Assembly (NCBI RefSeq): GCF_014205115.1
Contig: NZ_JACHMW010000001.1
Location: 1,922,001 to 1,986,000 of the forward strand
DNA: 64,000 nt
From: Micrococcus endophyticus
Lineage (GTDB): Bacteria > Actinomycetota > Actinomycetes > Actinomycetales > Micrococcaceae
Reading direction: 5' to 3'
A program made the position numbers and the translations under genes. Shown here piece after piece: positions 54,732 to 63,124 of this stretch (its first letter is position 1; each line of letters opens with the position of its first letter). Below the pieces are notes generated by a model. The model had not been told where the DNA came from. It was given only the letters and a program-made list of their open reading frames with translations, and did not search any database.

Positions 54732-56219
54732 TCAGCGGGCCGCCACGGTGCCCATCATGCCGAGGTCCTCGTGGTCGAGGATGTGGCAATGGTAGACGGT
54801 GCGGCCGCCGAAGTCCTCGAAGGCCACCCGGACCGTGACCTCCCCGAAGGCGGGGATGTTGACCACGTCCTGCCACCGCGGTCCGGGGACGTCGCGGCCT
54901 GCCTCGGACACGACCTGCATCGGCCACACGTGCAGGTGCATCGGGTGGTCCATGGGGCTGGAGTTGACCAGGGTCCACTCCTCCACGGTGCCCACCCGGA
55001 CCCGCTGGTCGGTGCGCTCGGCGTCGAACTGCTGCCCGTCGATCGTGAAGGACATCATCTGCCCGGGCCCGCGCATGCTGCCCATCATCCCGCCCATCCC
55101 TCCCATGCCCATGGCGAAGTCCAGGGTGCGCCGGGCCTCGACCGGCTCCTCGCGCAGATCCCGCAGGGACGGGCCGGCGGGCACGGGCCCGGCGTCCCCG
55201 GCCCGGTCCCCGGCGACCTCGAGGGTGAGCAGCTCGATCGGCTCGTCGTTGCCGGGGCCGTCCCCGGGCATGGCCCCGCCCATCATCCCGTCCATGCTGC
55301 CGCGGTCCACCGGGGCGGCCCCCAGGGTGGAGGTGCCCTCACGGGTGTCCACCAGCAGCTCCACCCGGTTGCCCGGCGCCAGGGTCACCTCGGTGAGCTC
55401 GACCGGCTCGGGCAGCCGGCCGAGGTCGCGGCCGGACAGCCGCAGGGTCTGGCCGTCGAGGGTCAGGCGCAGGTACCGGGATGGGCAGGCGTTGACGACC
55501 CGCCACAGCTCCCGCTCCCCGGGTGCGGCGGTGGCCTCGGGACGGACCTGACCATTGACCAGCACGGTCTCGCCCTCCCGGCCCATCATCTGCTGCGGCG
55601 GGGAGACCTCGGCGAGGTTCCCGGAGGCGTCCAGGGTGATGTCGGAGACGACCAGGACCCGCTCCCGGGCCACCGGGACGGGGTCGGGGTCCTCGACGAC
55701 GATGGCCCCGTAGAGCCCGGCGGCGAGCTGGTCGGCCACGTGGCCGTGGTGGTGCGGGTGGTACCAGTAGGTGCCCGGCGGGTGGTCGCCCGGCAGGACG
55801 TACTCGTAGTCGAAGGTCTCCCCGGGGGCGATGCTCACGAAGGGGTTGTCCCCGTTGTCCTGCGGGGAGACGTGCAGGCCGTGCACGTGCAGGTTCGTCG
55901 GGTCGTCCAGGCCGTTGGTCATCGCCACCCGGAGCGTGTCGCCGGGGCGGACCCGCAGGGTGGGCCCGGGCAGGGAGCCGTTGAACGCCTGCACGTGCGC
56001 GGTGCGCGCCCCGATCCGCACCCGGGCGGGGGCTGCCTCCAGGGCCAGGTCCAGGGCCCCGTCGCGGCTGGACAGCACCTCGGGCTGCACCAGCTCCCGG
56101 CCGCCGCCGAGGGCCTGGCCGCCGCCGCCGGTCCACCACAGCCCGGCCCCGCCCGCGGCCGCGGCGCCGGCCCCGGCCGCGCCCAGGGCCAGCAGCTGCC
56201 GGCGCGTCAGCGGGCTCAC
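54732..56219 (-). CDS. Multicopper oxidase (CueO-like), Tat-exported
   Basis: A 495-aa three-cupredoxin oxidase, probably oxidising Cu(I) outside the membrane for copper tolerance. GTG 56219 overlaps the SHOCT gene stop and gives a twin-Arg signal (SPLTRRQLLALGAAGAG). All four copper-ligand motifs are present: HVHGLHV (about residue 115), WYHPHHHGH (about 155), HPMHLHVWP (about 425) and HCHILDHEDLGMM (about 480). Met-rich loops (MDGMMGGAM; MGMGGMGGMM) are like those that bind cuprous ions in CueO. The gene is intact even though its neighbours are broken. Confidence 0.92.
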   Translation of the reverse strand: MSPLTRRQLLALGAAGAGAAAAGGAGLWWTGGGGQALGGGRELVQPEVLSSRDGALDLALEAAPARVRIGARTAHVQAFNGSLPGPTLRVRPGDTLRVAMTNGLDDPTNLHVHGLHVSPQDNGDNPFVSIAPGETFDYEYVLPGDHPPGTYWYHPHHHGHVADQLAAGLYGAIVVEDPDPVPVARERVLVVSDITLDASGNLAEVSPPQQMMGREGETVLVNGQVRPEATAAPGERELWRVVNACPSRYLRLTLDGQTLRLSGRDLGRLPEPVELTEVTLAPGNRVELLVDTREGTSTLGAAPVDRGSMDGMMGGAMPGDGPGNDEPIELLTLEVAGDRAGDAGPVPAGPSLRDLREEPVEARRTLDFAMGMGGMGGMMGSMRGPGQMMSFTIDGQQFDAERTDQRVRVGTVEEWTLVNSSPMDHPMHLHVWPMQVVSEAGRDVPGPRWQDVVNIPAFGEVTVRVAFEDFGGRTVYHCHILDHEDLGMMGTVAAR

Positions 56220-56491
56220 CGGTCGCCCTCGTCCAGGGTCCGCAGCCGCTCGCGGTACTCCTCGGCGCTGATCTCCCCGCGCGCGTAGCGCTCCTCGAGG
56301 ATCTCCCGGGACCGGCGCGGGCCGGCACCCGTCGGTGGCGGGGCGCTCCCGCCCTGCCGGGTCCCGCCGCCCGAGTTCCCGGTGAACGCCTTCACGAGCA
56401 CGAAGATCAGCACCACCGTGCCCAGGATCAGCAGGAGCCAGAAGATCCACATCCAGCCCATGCCTCCTCCCATGCCGTCGCCCCACATCAT
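56216..56491 (-). CDS. SHOCT-domain small membrane protein
   Basis: A 91-aa protein: a Met/Gly/Trp-rich N-terminus (MMWGDGMGGGMGWMW), one helix (about 15-36), a Pro/Gly linker, and a C-terminal SHOCT motif (ILEERYARGEISAEEYRERL, about 66-85). It overlaps the multicopper-oxidase gene (GTGA) and so is translated together with it. Such proteins are common beside copper-resistance genes; the Met-rich start could bind Cu(I). The function of SHOCT is not known in detail. Confidence 0.85.
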   Translation of the reverse strand: MMWGDGMGGGMGWMWIFWLLLILGTVVLIFVLVKAFTGNSGGGTRQGGSAPPPTGAGPRRSREILEERYARGEISAEEYRERLRTLDEGDR

Positions 56492-56570
56492 CGCGGTCCT
56501 CCTTCATCGATCGGTTCGTTGCTTCCTACAGAGCGCCGCCCGTGGGCGGCGACGCCGGTCACCGGGGCGG

Positions 56571-57234
56571 TCAGGAACCGTCCGGCAGCTCCTGGAGCAT
56601 CTGCTCCATCTCGGTGATCTCCGCCTCCTGGTCCTCGACCACCTGGCGGGCGAGCTCGACGGCCTGGGGGTTCTGCCCCTGCTCGACCTGGTCCCGGGCC
56701 ATCTCGACCGCGCCCTCGTGGTGGACGGTCATCTGCTCCAGGTACAGCCGGGCCGCGTCCGTCCCCTGCGCATCGTTGAGCATGCCCATGTCCTCCTCGC
56801 TCATCATCCCGCCGGCCCCGTGGCCCATGGACGTGGAGTCCTCGCCGGGCATCGGCGCTTCCCAGGTCCGCAGCATCTGGTTCATGCGCTCGATCTCCGG
56901 TCCCTGGGCATCGACGACCTTCTGGGCGAAGGCCCGGACATCGGCGGGGACGTCGTCCTTGGCCAGCAGGATCTCGCTCATGTCCACGGCCTACTCGTGG
57001 TGCGGGATCATCATCTGCGCGAACATCACGTCGTCGTCGTTGTGCTCTTCAGCGATCGGTTCCCCTGAGGTAGCGCCCGACGGGGTGCTCGAGGCGCTGC
57101 CGGCCCCGGTGGCGGCAGCTGTGGAGCTGGGGGTCTCGGAGGCCGCGTCAGTGTTCTCTCCGCCTCCGGTGCCTCAGCCGGCCAGGGCCAGGGCAGACGC
57201 GAGGGCCACGGCGGTGAGGGAAGAGGCTCGGTTC
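56571..57234 (-). pseudogene. DUF305 lipoprotein gene broken by two nonsense codons
   Basis: One frame runs from ATG 57234 to the stop at 56571 and encodes a full DUF305 copper-associated lipoprotein, except for two stops. The signal peptide MNRASSLTAVALASALALAG is followed by TGA exactly where the lipobox Cys (TGC) belongs (57174-57176). Later the motif MFAQMMIPHHE is followed by TAG where the family has Gln (CAG), at about 56998. The remaining frame (MSEILLAKDD, LEQMTVHHEGAVEMA) is undamaged. Both changes are single-base. The gene should be dead, or its 138-residue tail might be made from an internal ATG at 56987 without export. Confidence 0.88.
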
Positions 57235-57336
57235 ATGGGGATGTCCTTACGTGGGGTAGTCGGGTGGTGGTGGCCCCAGGCAGGGCCTGGAGACCGGGAG
57301 CCGGGTCGGGCCGTGGGGGATCCGGTCCCGGCACGC

Positions 57337-57675
57337 TCAGGAAGAGGTGACCGCATATCCTGCACGCGCCACTGCGGCGCGCACGGATTCCTCTGCGACA
57401 GGGGTGGTGCTGGTCACGGTAACGGCCGAAGCTTCGCCGGCTACGAGGTCGATCTGCACGTCAAGGACCCCCTCCAACGCCGTGAGGGCCTCGGTGACCC
57501 GGCCGGCGCAGTGGCCGCAGGTCATGCCCTCCACCTGGTAGGTCGTGGCGGTGCCGTCCGAGGACGGCGACTGCGCCTCGACGGCAGTCCCCGCTTCCTC
57601 GGGGACAGAGGTGGGAGCGCAGCAGGCGCAACCGGTGGCGGCCATCGGCAGGGGGTGGCGGGGCGAGCTGGTCAT
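57337..57675 (-). CDS. Heavy-metal-associated (CopZ-like) protein with Cys-rich N-terminus
   Basis: A 112-aa protein. Residues about 45-112 form an HMA domain with the copper-binding motif GMTCGHCAGRV (about 50) and the ferredoxin-like fold ending in VARAGYAVTSS. The N-terminus carries an additional GCACCAP motif (about 15-21), which could be a second metal site or a fusion with a small CueP/YHS-like leader. It is probably a cytosolic copper chaperone. A CsoR-like palindrome lies 55 bp upstream. No CopA ATPase is in the window, so its usual partner must be elsewhere. Confidence 0.87.
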   Translation of the reverse strand: MTSSPRHPLPMAATGCACCAPTSVPEEAGTAVEAQSPSSDGTATTYQVEGMTCGHCAGRVTEALTALEGVLDVQIDLVAGEASAVTVTSTTPVAEESVRAAVARAGYAVTSS

Positions 57676-57722
57676 GGTGGGCTCCTTCGGATCGTGAGGG
57701 AACGGGGAACGCCCCTCGCCTC

Positions 57723-58910
57723 TCAGGTATATACCCTGGGGGGGTATAGTGCAAGGATGTCAGTGAGCCTCCCGAGCGGGAGGCAGATCGGCCAGTTGGG
57801 GGGGGCGGCAACTGGATGGTGAACACCGCGCCGTGTCTGGGGCCGGGGGAGGCGGCGGTCAGGGTGCCGCCGTGGGCTTCGACCAGTAGCTTTGGAGATG
57901 GCCAGCCCGATCCCCGAGCCGCCGTGGTCTCGGTCCCGGGCGGTGTCCCCGCGCCAGAAGCGCTCGAACACCTGAGGCAGTTGCTCGGCACTGATGCCCT
58001 CACCGGTGTCGCTGATGCAGAGGACCACTTGGCCGGACATCTGATGGGTGGCACTGACGGTGACCGTCCCACCCGCTGGGGTGTGGCGCAGGGCGTTGGT
58101 GAGCAGATTGCCCAGCACCTGCCCCATCCGCTGCCGGTCCACCTCCAGGACCCCGGTCTCATCGTCGACGTCCACGTCGAGGGCCACGCCCTTGGCCGCG
58201 TAGGACTCCCTGTGGGCCTCGGCGGCGGTGTGCAGCAGTTCGAGCACGGGCTGTTCTGGGCGGTCCAGGTCGATGCGCCCCTCCTCGGCGCGGGAGACAT
58301 CGGTGATGTCCTCGACCAGCCGGGTGAGGCGTCCCAGCTGGTCGGTCATGATCTCGCTGGTGGTTTCGTCCCAGTGGATGACCCCGTCCTGGAGGCCTTC
58401 GCAGTGCACGGTGAGCACCGAGATCGGGGTGCGCATCTCATGGGCCAGGTCCGAGAGCATCCGCCGGCGGGTGCCTTCGGTACTTTGCAGACGAGCCGCC
58501 ATGGTGTTGAACGCGGTGGCCACCCCGTCCACCTCCGCTCCGGCACCCAGGGCCGGTACCCGGGTGTCGTAGCGGCCGCGGGACATGCCTTTGGCGGCTT
58601 CGGCCAGCTTCCCGAGAGAACCCTGGATGCGACGGGATAACCAGAGGCTGGCGACCAGGGCGCAGATCAGGGCCGTGGCCAAGGCCACGGCCACGGCCAC
58701 GGTGATGAGGTTGGTGTCGCGGTAGGCCTGCTCCACGTGCAGCAACTCCGGGGAGTTCTCCGCATGCCCGGCCATGATCAAGTGATTGTGGAAGATCGCC
58801 GGGCCCATCAGGGAGGCCACCACGACTGCCGCCGCCAGGGAGGCTGCGACCACCAGCACCTGGACGGTGAAGAACCGGGTAGCCAGGCTCCGCTCGCGCC
58901 GGGGACTCAC
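57723..58910 (-). pseudogene. Sensor histidine kinase with frameshift in the ATPase domain
   Basis: Starts at GTG 58910, overlapping the regulator stop. The protein has two membrane helices (about 12-32 and 66-90), a HAMP region (about 95-145), the HisKA box MLSDLAHEMRTPISVLTVH (about 155) and most of the HATPase domain (N box GNLLTNALRHTP; G1 DTGEGI; G2 GGSGIGLAISK). At about 57887 an extra base turns the expected ALVEAHGG into ATGRSPRR. The true continuation (LVEAHGGTLTAASPGPRHGA) is in another frame and runs past an eight-base C-tract without a normal stop. The kinase is probably inactive or impaired. It lies beside the copper genes, so it was likely a CusS/CopS-type sensor. Confidence 0.75.
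57730..57748. promoter_or_regulatory. CsoR-like copper operator
   Basis: TATACCC (57730-57736) and GGGTATA (57742-57748) form a palindrome with a G-rich centre, the usual form of CsoR-family sites (ATACCC...GGGTAT). It lies upstream of the CopZ-like gene and at the 3' edge of the kinase gene. Confidence 0.75.
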
Positions 58911-59526
58911 GGTGTCACCATCCGGTAGTCGACCCCACGGACCGTGTCGATGAAGCCGATCGGGTCTTCCCCGAGCTTCCGGCGCAGGTGCCCGATGTGC
59001 ACGTCCACGATCCGCTCGTCCCCGACCCAGGATGGATCCCAGACGGTGTCGATGAGCTTGCGGCGGGTGAGCGCCTGGTGCGGGCGGGCCGAAAGGGCCC
59101 CCAGTAGGTCGAACTCGGTGCGGGTCAGGCCCACCGGCCGCCCGCCCACCCGTGCCTCGTGGGCCGCGAGGTCGACGGTCAGCTCCCCGAACTCCCGGGC
59201 GGGCTCGACCGGGGCCACGGTGGTCCGGGGCCGGCGCAGCACCGCGGCCACCCGGGCGACGAGCTCGCGAACACTGAAGGGCTTCGTGATGTAGTCGTCG
59301 GCCCCGGCCGCCAGCCCGGCCAGCTTGTCCTCCTCGTCCCCGCGGGCCGTGAGCATCAGCACGTAGCACTCGGAGAAGCCCCGGATCCTGCGGCACACCT
59401 CGATGCCGTCCAGCCCCGGCAGACCCAGGTCCAGCACCACCACGTCCAGGCTCCGGTCGCGGGCGGCCTCCAGGGCGTCGGGGCCGGTGTGCGCCAGGTC
59501 CACCGCGTAGCCGGCGCGGGCCAGGT
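58907..59526 (-). pseudogene. OmpR-family response regulator, 5' end removed at an IS3 element
   Basis: The remaining 205 codons hold most of the receiver (LDVVVLDLGLPGLDGIEVCR with phospho-Asp; TARGDEEDKLAGL; ITKPFSVRELVARV) and the whole winged HTH (LTRTEFDLLGALSARPHQAL to HIGHLRRKLGED). The first 20 or so residues, with the acidic metal-binding pair, are missing: the frame runs straight into the IS end at 59527. The missing part is not found on the other side of the element. The paired kinase is also frameshifted, so the whole two-component system appears lost. Confidence 0.87.
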
Positions 59527-59578
59527 TGAATCGCTCCGGGTCTGGTGGAGGCTCTGATCCAACGGAAGGATGCAGAGC

Positions 59579-60031
59579 ATGCCCGCACCACGGAAGTACC
59601 CCGACGAGCTCCGCGAACGCGCCACGCGGATGACGCTGGAAGCCCGTCAAGACCCCGCCACGAGGACCGGAGCATTCCGCCGCGTAGGAGAACAGCTCGG
59701 GATCAATCCCGAGACGCTGCGCAACTGGGTCCGCCAAGCCGAGATCGACCACGGCCACCGCCCCGCAATTACGACCAGCGAAGCCGCCCGGGTGGCCGAG
59801 CTGGAGAAGGAGAACCGTGAACTACGGCGGGCGAACGCGATCCTGCGCTCGGCGTCGGCTTTCTTCGCGGCGGATGCTCGAGACGCCCACAGCGCTGATC
59901 GTGGACTACATCGACGAACACAAGCACGAGTTCGGTGTCGAGCCGATCTGCGCCACGCTGTCCGCGGCAGGCACACAGATCGCACCGAGCACGTACTACG
60001 CGGCCAAGACGCGCCCTCCTTCAGTGCGTAG
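59579..60031 (+). CDS. IS3-family OrfA (HTH transposase subunit)
   Basis: Starts at ATG 59579 (MPAPRKYPDELRERA). The functional part is about 100 residues: a helix-turn-helix (GAFRRVGEQLGINPETLRNW, about 30-50) and a leucine-zipper-like helix (ELEKENRELRRANAILRSAS, about 73-92), ending near SAFFAADA. The usual short stop is absent, so the frame runs on for about 45 junk-like residues across the start of orfB. OrfB lies in the +1 frame relative to OrfA rather than the common -1 frame, so a small indel may have occurred at the junction. Confidence 0.8.
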   Translation: MPAPRKYPDELRERATRMTLEARQDPATRTGAFRRVGEQLGINPETLRNWVRQAEIDHGHRPAITTSEAARVAELEKENRELRRANAILRSASAFFAADARDAHSADRGLHRRTQARVRCRADLRHAVRGRHTDRTEHVLRGQDAPSFSA

Positions 60032-60827
60032 CCTGCGCGATGAGCAGGTGCTCGTGGAAATCCGGCGGGTGCATGAGGCCAACTACGGGGTCTACGGGGC
60101 CCGGAAGGTCCACGCGCAACTGCGGAGGGAGGGCCTGCAGGTGGCCAGGTGCACGGTGGAGCGGCTCATGCGAGCCGCAGGCCTGCGCGGGATCAGCCGC
60201 GCGAAGGGACCGAGGACCACGGTCCCAGGCCCCGGCCCGGATGAGCGTCAAGACCTGGTCCAGCGAGACTTCACCGCGGCGGCTCCGAACCAGCTGTGGG
60301 TCGCTGACATCACCTACTGCCGCACTTTCAGCGGATGGGTGTACGCCGCGTTCATCATCGATGTGTTCTCCCGACGGGTGCTGGGCTGGCAGCTGTCGAA
60401 GTCGCTGCGCACGGACCTGGCCCTGGACGCGTTGGAGATGGCGTTCTGGACGCGTCAGCGCGCAGGCCAAGACGTGGCCGGGCTACGGCATCACAGCGAT
60501 AAAGGAGTCCAGTACGTCGCCGTGCGATACACCCAGCGGCTCGCCCAGGCCGGCGCAGTCGCCTCAGTCGGTTCGACGGGGGACTCGTATGACAATGCCC
60601 TCGCGGAGGCGTTCAACTCGCTGTTCAAGGCGGAGCTGATCCGGAACAAGGGGCCATTCAAGTCCATCGAGGACCTGGAGATCGCGGTCGCGGAGTACAT
60701 CGACTGGTTCAACCATCGTCGTGTGCACGGCGAGATCAGGCTGGTCCCTCCGGTCGAGTTCGAGGACGTCTACCATCATGAGAACCCCGTGCCGGCGCCC
60801 GCCGGGACGGCACTTACGAGCCTCTAA
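59874..60827 (+). CDS. IS3-family OrfB transposase with DDE catalytic core
   Basis: A 317-aa integrase-type transposase. ATG 59874 gives MLETPTALIVDYIDEHKHEF. It has an N-terminal HTH_21-like part (VHEANYGVYGARKVHAQL) and the rve core with all three acidic residues: Asp in LWVADITYC (about 143), Asp in LRHHSDKGVQY (about 207), and Glu in ALAEAFNSLFKAELI (about 243), D-D-35-E spacing. The catalytic frame is intact, so the element may still be active if OrfA and OrfB are produced together. Confidence 0.9.
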   Translation: MLETPTALIVDYIDEHKHEFGVEPICATLSAAGTQIAPSTYYAAKTRPPSVRSLRDEQVLVEIRRVHEANYGVYGARKVHAQLRREGLQVARCTVERLMRAAGLRGISRAKGPRTTVPGPGPDERQDLVQRDFTAAAPNQLWVADITYCRTFSGWVYAAFIIDVFSRRVLGWQLSKSLRTDLALDALEMAFWTRQRAGQDVAGLRHHSDKGVQYVAVRYTQRLAQAGAVASVGSTGDSYDNALAEAFNSLFKAELIRNKGPFKSIEDLEIAVAEYIDWFNHRRVHGEIRLVPPVEFEDVYHHENPVPAPAGTALTSL

Positions 60828-60942
60828 CAAACCCGGGGCGATTCACGTGTTGTCACCTGGTGAGAATGCCTTCACGGAGGACCGACGCCGCCACCCTCCA
60901 CCCCATGCCGAGGACGGCCCCCTTTCAGCTCACCCGCCGCGG

Positions 60943-60981
60943 CCCACGTCCTGCCCACGTCCTGCCCACGTCCTGCCCACG
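60943..60981. repeat. 11-bp tandem repeat, about 3.5 units
   Basis: The unit cccacgtcctg is repeated three times exactly and then partly (cccacg), in the gap between the IS element and the atoE fragment. Likely slippage-prone; no function is seen. Confidence 0.8.
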
Positions 60982-61034
60982 ACGATCGACCGCCTAGGGC
61001 GATCCACATCACTCTCGCCCTGGACAGGAGCCTC

Positions 61035-61342
61035 GTGTCCGCCACGTCCACACGTCCGCCCACACCCGGGCCCTCGAGCCGCGCCGTCCGTGAGGGCACG
61101 TTCTTCAGTCGCGCCATGCGCCCGCTGAACACGACGATGGAGCGGTTCATCCCGTCCTCACTCGTGTTCACCATCGTGCTCACGTTCGCGGTGGCGGCCC
61201 TGTGCCTGCTGCTCACTCCGGCCGGGCCGGCCGACGTCGTCGTGGGCTGGGGTGACGGCCTGTCCGGACTGCTGGCGTTCATTACACAGACGGCGCTCGT
61301 GCTCATGCTCGGCCACATCCTGGCGAACACCGGTCCGGTGCG
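61035..61342 (+). pseudogene. Short-chain fatty acid transporter (AtoE-like), 5' fragment
   Basis: GTG 61035 with AGGAG upstream begins a frame resembling the N-terminus of AtoE-type transporters: polar start, then ERFIPSSLVFTIVLTFAVAA (about 36), GWGDGLSGLLAFITQTALVL (about 71) and GHILANTGPV (about 93). The family has about 450 residues. Here similarity stops near residue 104 and the frame runs into the next small gene. About three quarters of the gene is missing, which marks a second deletion close to the IS element. Confidence 0.75.
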
Positions 61343-61397
61343 CCGCGACGGCTACCCTGGCAGGAGGACGCTTCCGCCACCCTCCGAGAGGACCCCC

Positions 61398-61613
61398 GTG
61401 AAGGACACCACCGGCCTCAGCATCGGCTACCGCCTCATCTGGCGCCTGCAGTACATCGCCCTGTTCTTCCTCGGCCCGGCCCAGCGCCCTGCCCACCAGG
61501 ACCCCCGCCGACAGCTGCGCAAGGAGCGCGCCCAGAAGGTGCTCGACGCGCACGCCGCCCGCGGCACGGAGGCCGACCAGACCGTGCACGACGAGGCGGC
61601 CGGCCGCTTCTGA
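61398..61613 (+). CDS. Small basic protein of unknown function
   Basis: A 71-aa protein starting at GTG 61398 with GAGAGGA upstream. It has one moderately hydrophobic segment (LSIGYRLIWRLQYIALFFLG, about 6-25) and a basic/acidic helical tail (RRQLRKERAQKVLDAHAARG). This looks like a conserved small actinobacterial membrane-associated protein. It is preceded by the broken atoE and followed by a convergent terminator. Function unknown. Confidence 0.6.
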   Translation: MKDTTGLSIGYRLIWRLQYIALFFLGPAQRPAHQDPRRQLRKERAQKVLDAHAARGTEADQTVHDEAAGRF

Positions 61614-61652
61614 GCGATCGCCTGACCGGCACCGGGCACCACCCGAAGACAG

Positions 61653-61724
61653 ACGAAGGGCCCCGGGTTCACCGGGGCCCTTCGCCCGTCATCACTCGCA
61701 CCTTGATGAGGTGCTTTCAGCGTA
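61653..61724 (-). ncRNA. Candidate small RNA, copy 2
   Basis: On the minus strand: a CCCAGGGAAC box (61763-61772), then 38 bp to a TACGCT -10-like box (61719-61724), a CACCT-loop-AGGTG stem (61699-61713), gcgagtgatgacgg, and a perfect 12-bp terminator stem (61655-61666 with 61672-61683). All parts match copy 1 at 39549-39632 in order and spacing. A possible mini-ORF after AAGGTG reads only MTGEGPR before a stop, which argues against a coding role shared by both copies. Confidence 0.5.
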
Positions 61725-61820
61725 GGAGCCGGACATGAACGACGGCGGAACGCGGCCTGCCAGTTCCCTGGGAGCAGGCGGCGGGGCGTCGTCGGCCGGC
61801 TGCGGCGTCGTCGTCGGGGA

Positions 61821-62462
61821 TCAGCCCAGCCGGCCGCCGGACTCGGCGAGGTAGCAGGAGCCGCAGAGGCTCTCGTAGGTGACTTCGACGCCGTCGATGG
61901 CCACCTGGTCCCCCTCGAACACGAAGTGCTCGGCACCGGACGCGGCGTCCACCACCTTGCGGGTGTTGAACACCGCCTTGCGCCCGCACCGGCAGATGGT
62001 CTTGAGCTCCTCGAGGGAGTGGGCCAGCTCGAGCAGGCGGGCGGAGCCCGGGAAGCAGCGGGTGCGGAAGTCGGTGCGTAGGCCGTAGGCGATCACGGGG
62101 ACGCCGTCGAGCACGGCGATGCGCAGCAGGTCGTCCACCTGCGCCGGCTCGAGGAACTGCGCCTCGTCCACGAGCAGGCAGGCCACCGGCGGGGCGTCCA
62201 CGTGGTCCACGAGGGCGTCCGGGTCGTCCCCGGAGGCGTGGCGGCGGAACAGCCCCCGCACGTCCGCCCCGGCGGGCACCAGGAAGTCCACGGTCCGGGT
62301 GACGCCGAGGCGGGAGACCACCTCGTCCTCGCCCTTGACGTCCACCTCCGGCTTGGCCAGCAGGACCCGCTGCCCGCGCTCCTCGTAGTTGAACGCGGCC
62401 TGCAGCAGCCCGGTGGACTTGCCGGAGTTCATGGCCCCGTACCGGAAGTAGAGCTTGGCCAC
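61821..62462 (-). CDS. tdk: Thymidine kinase
   Basis: Type II thymidine kinase of the salvage pathway, 213 aa. It has P-loop FRYGAMNSGKST (about residue 6), Walker B LLVDEAQFLE (about 95, with the catalytic Glu), GLRTDFRTRCFPGSARLLEL (about 118) and a zinc site made by CRCG (about 150) and CGSC (about 198). GTG 62462 is chosen since it gives VAKLYFRYG eight bases after the upstream gene's stop. Cotranscribed with the DUF3151 gene. Confidence 0.94.
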   Translation of the reverse strand: MAKLYFRYGAMNSGKSTGLLQAAFNYEERGQRVLLAKPEVDVKGEDEVVSRLGVTRTVDFLVPAGADVRGLFRRHASGDDPDALVDHVDAPPVACLLVDEAQFLEPAQVDDLLRIAVLDGVPVIAYGLRTDFRTRCFPGSARLLELAHSLEELKTICRCGRKAVFNTRKVVDAASGAEHFVFEGDQVAIDGVEVTYESLCGSCYLAESGGRLG

Positions 62463-62470
62463 GGCCCCGC

Positions 62471-62914
62471 TCAGATCCCGGAGCGGCCCTGGGCGGCCTC
62501 GATCTTCTCCGCGGCCGTGGGGTCCGAGTCCTTCAGGAAGGTGCGGATGCGCTCGACCTCCTCGGACTCCCCGATCCCGGCGGCGGCACGGCCCAGGCTG
62601 TAGAGGGCGCGCAGGAAGCCGCGGTTGGGCTCGTGGTCGTACGGCACCGGCCCGGCGCCGCGCCAGCCGGCCTTGCGCAGGGCGTCGAGGCCGCGGTGGT
62701 AGCCGACGCGCGCGTACGCGTAGGAGTCCACGGTGCGGCCCTCGGACCAGGCGTCCTCCGCCATGAGCGCCCACACCAGCGAGGACTCGGGCGCCACGGG
62801 CACCACGTCCTCCGGCAGGTCGCCGGCCTCGAGGCGCGCGAGCACCTCCGGCTCCTCCGGCAGGCGCGTGGCCGGCGGCTCCATCAGGTTCTTGCCGATC
62901 AGGGACTCGGACAT
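62471..62914 (-). CDS. DUF3151 family protein
   Basis: A 147-aa soluble actinobacteria-specific protein. The family pattern is clear: SSLVWALMAEDAW (about residue 44), DSYAYARVGYHRGLDALRKA (about 62) and GPVPYDHEPNRGFLRALY (about 88). The helical content suggests a TPR-like fold. It lies 8 bp before tdk. Function is not known. Confidence 0.88.
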   Translation of the reverse strand: MSESLIGKNLMEPPATRLPEEPEVLARLEAGDLPEDVVPVAPESSLVWALMAEDAWSEGRTVDSYAYARVGYHRGLDALRKAGWRGAGPVPYDHEPNRGFLRALYSLGRAAAGIGESEEVERIRTFLKDSDPTAAEKIEAAQGRSGI

Positions 62915-63124
62915 GCGATGCCTCTTCTCCTCGTCAGGGCGGGTGGGTCGCGGCCGAGTCTATCGACGCCCCCGGACGCCGCACCGGCCGCCGTCGTCGT
63001 CCGCCCCCGCCCCCGCCCGACGACGGCGCCGCGTCCAGGCCCGTCCGGTACCGTAGCCCCAGCGTCTGTCCGGCGCGCCCCGTGGGCGCGCCCGGCCGTC
63101 GATGCCGTCGAAGGAGCACTCCGC

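Larger units (their letters stand above)
59527..60845 (+). mobile_element. IS3-family insertion sequence, 1319 bp
   Basis: Imperfect terminal inverted repeats are visible: the left end tgaatcgctccgggtctggt (from 59527) matches the reverse complement of the right end (tgaatcgccccgggtttgtt, ending 60845), both continuing with gaggctc. TG...CA ends fit the family. Inside are orfA and orfB in overlapping frames. The flanking bases (aggt left, cgtg right) do not form a target duplication, so the element probably caused a deletion or took part in recombination after insertion. Confidence 0.9.

Noticed and set aside
59527-60845. Four-base target duplication at the IS3 ends
   Set aside because: Left flank aggt and right flank cgtg do not match at three or four bases, so no duplication is claimed.
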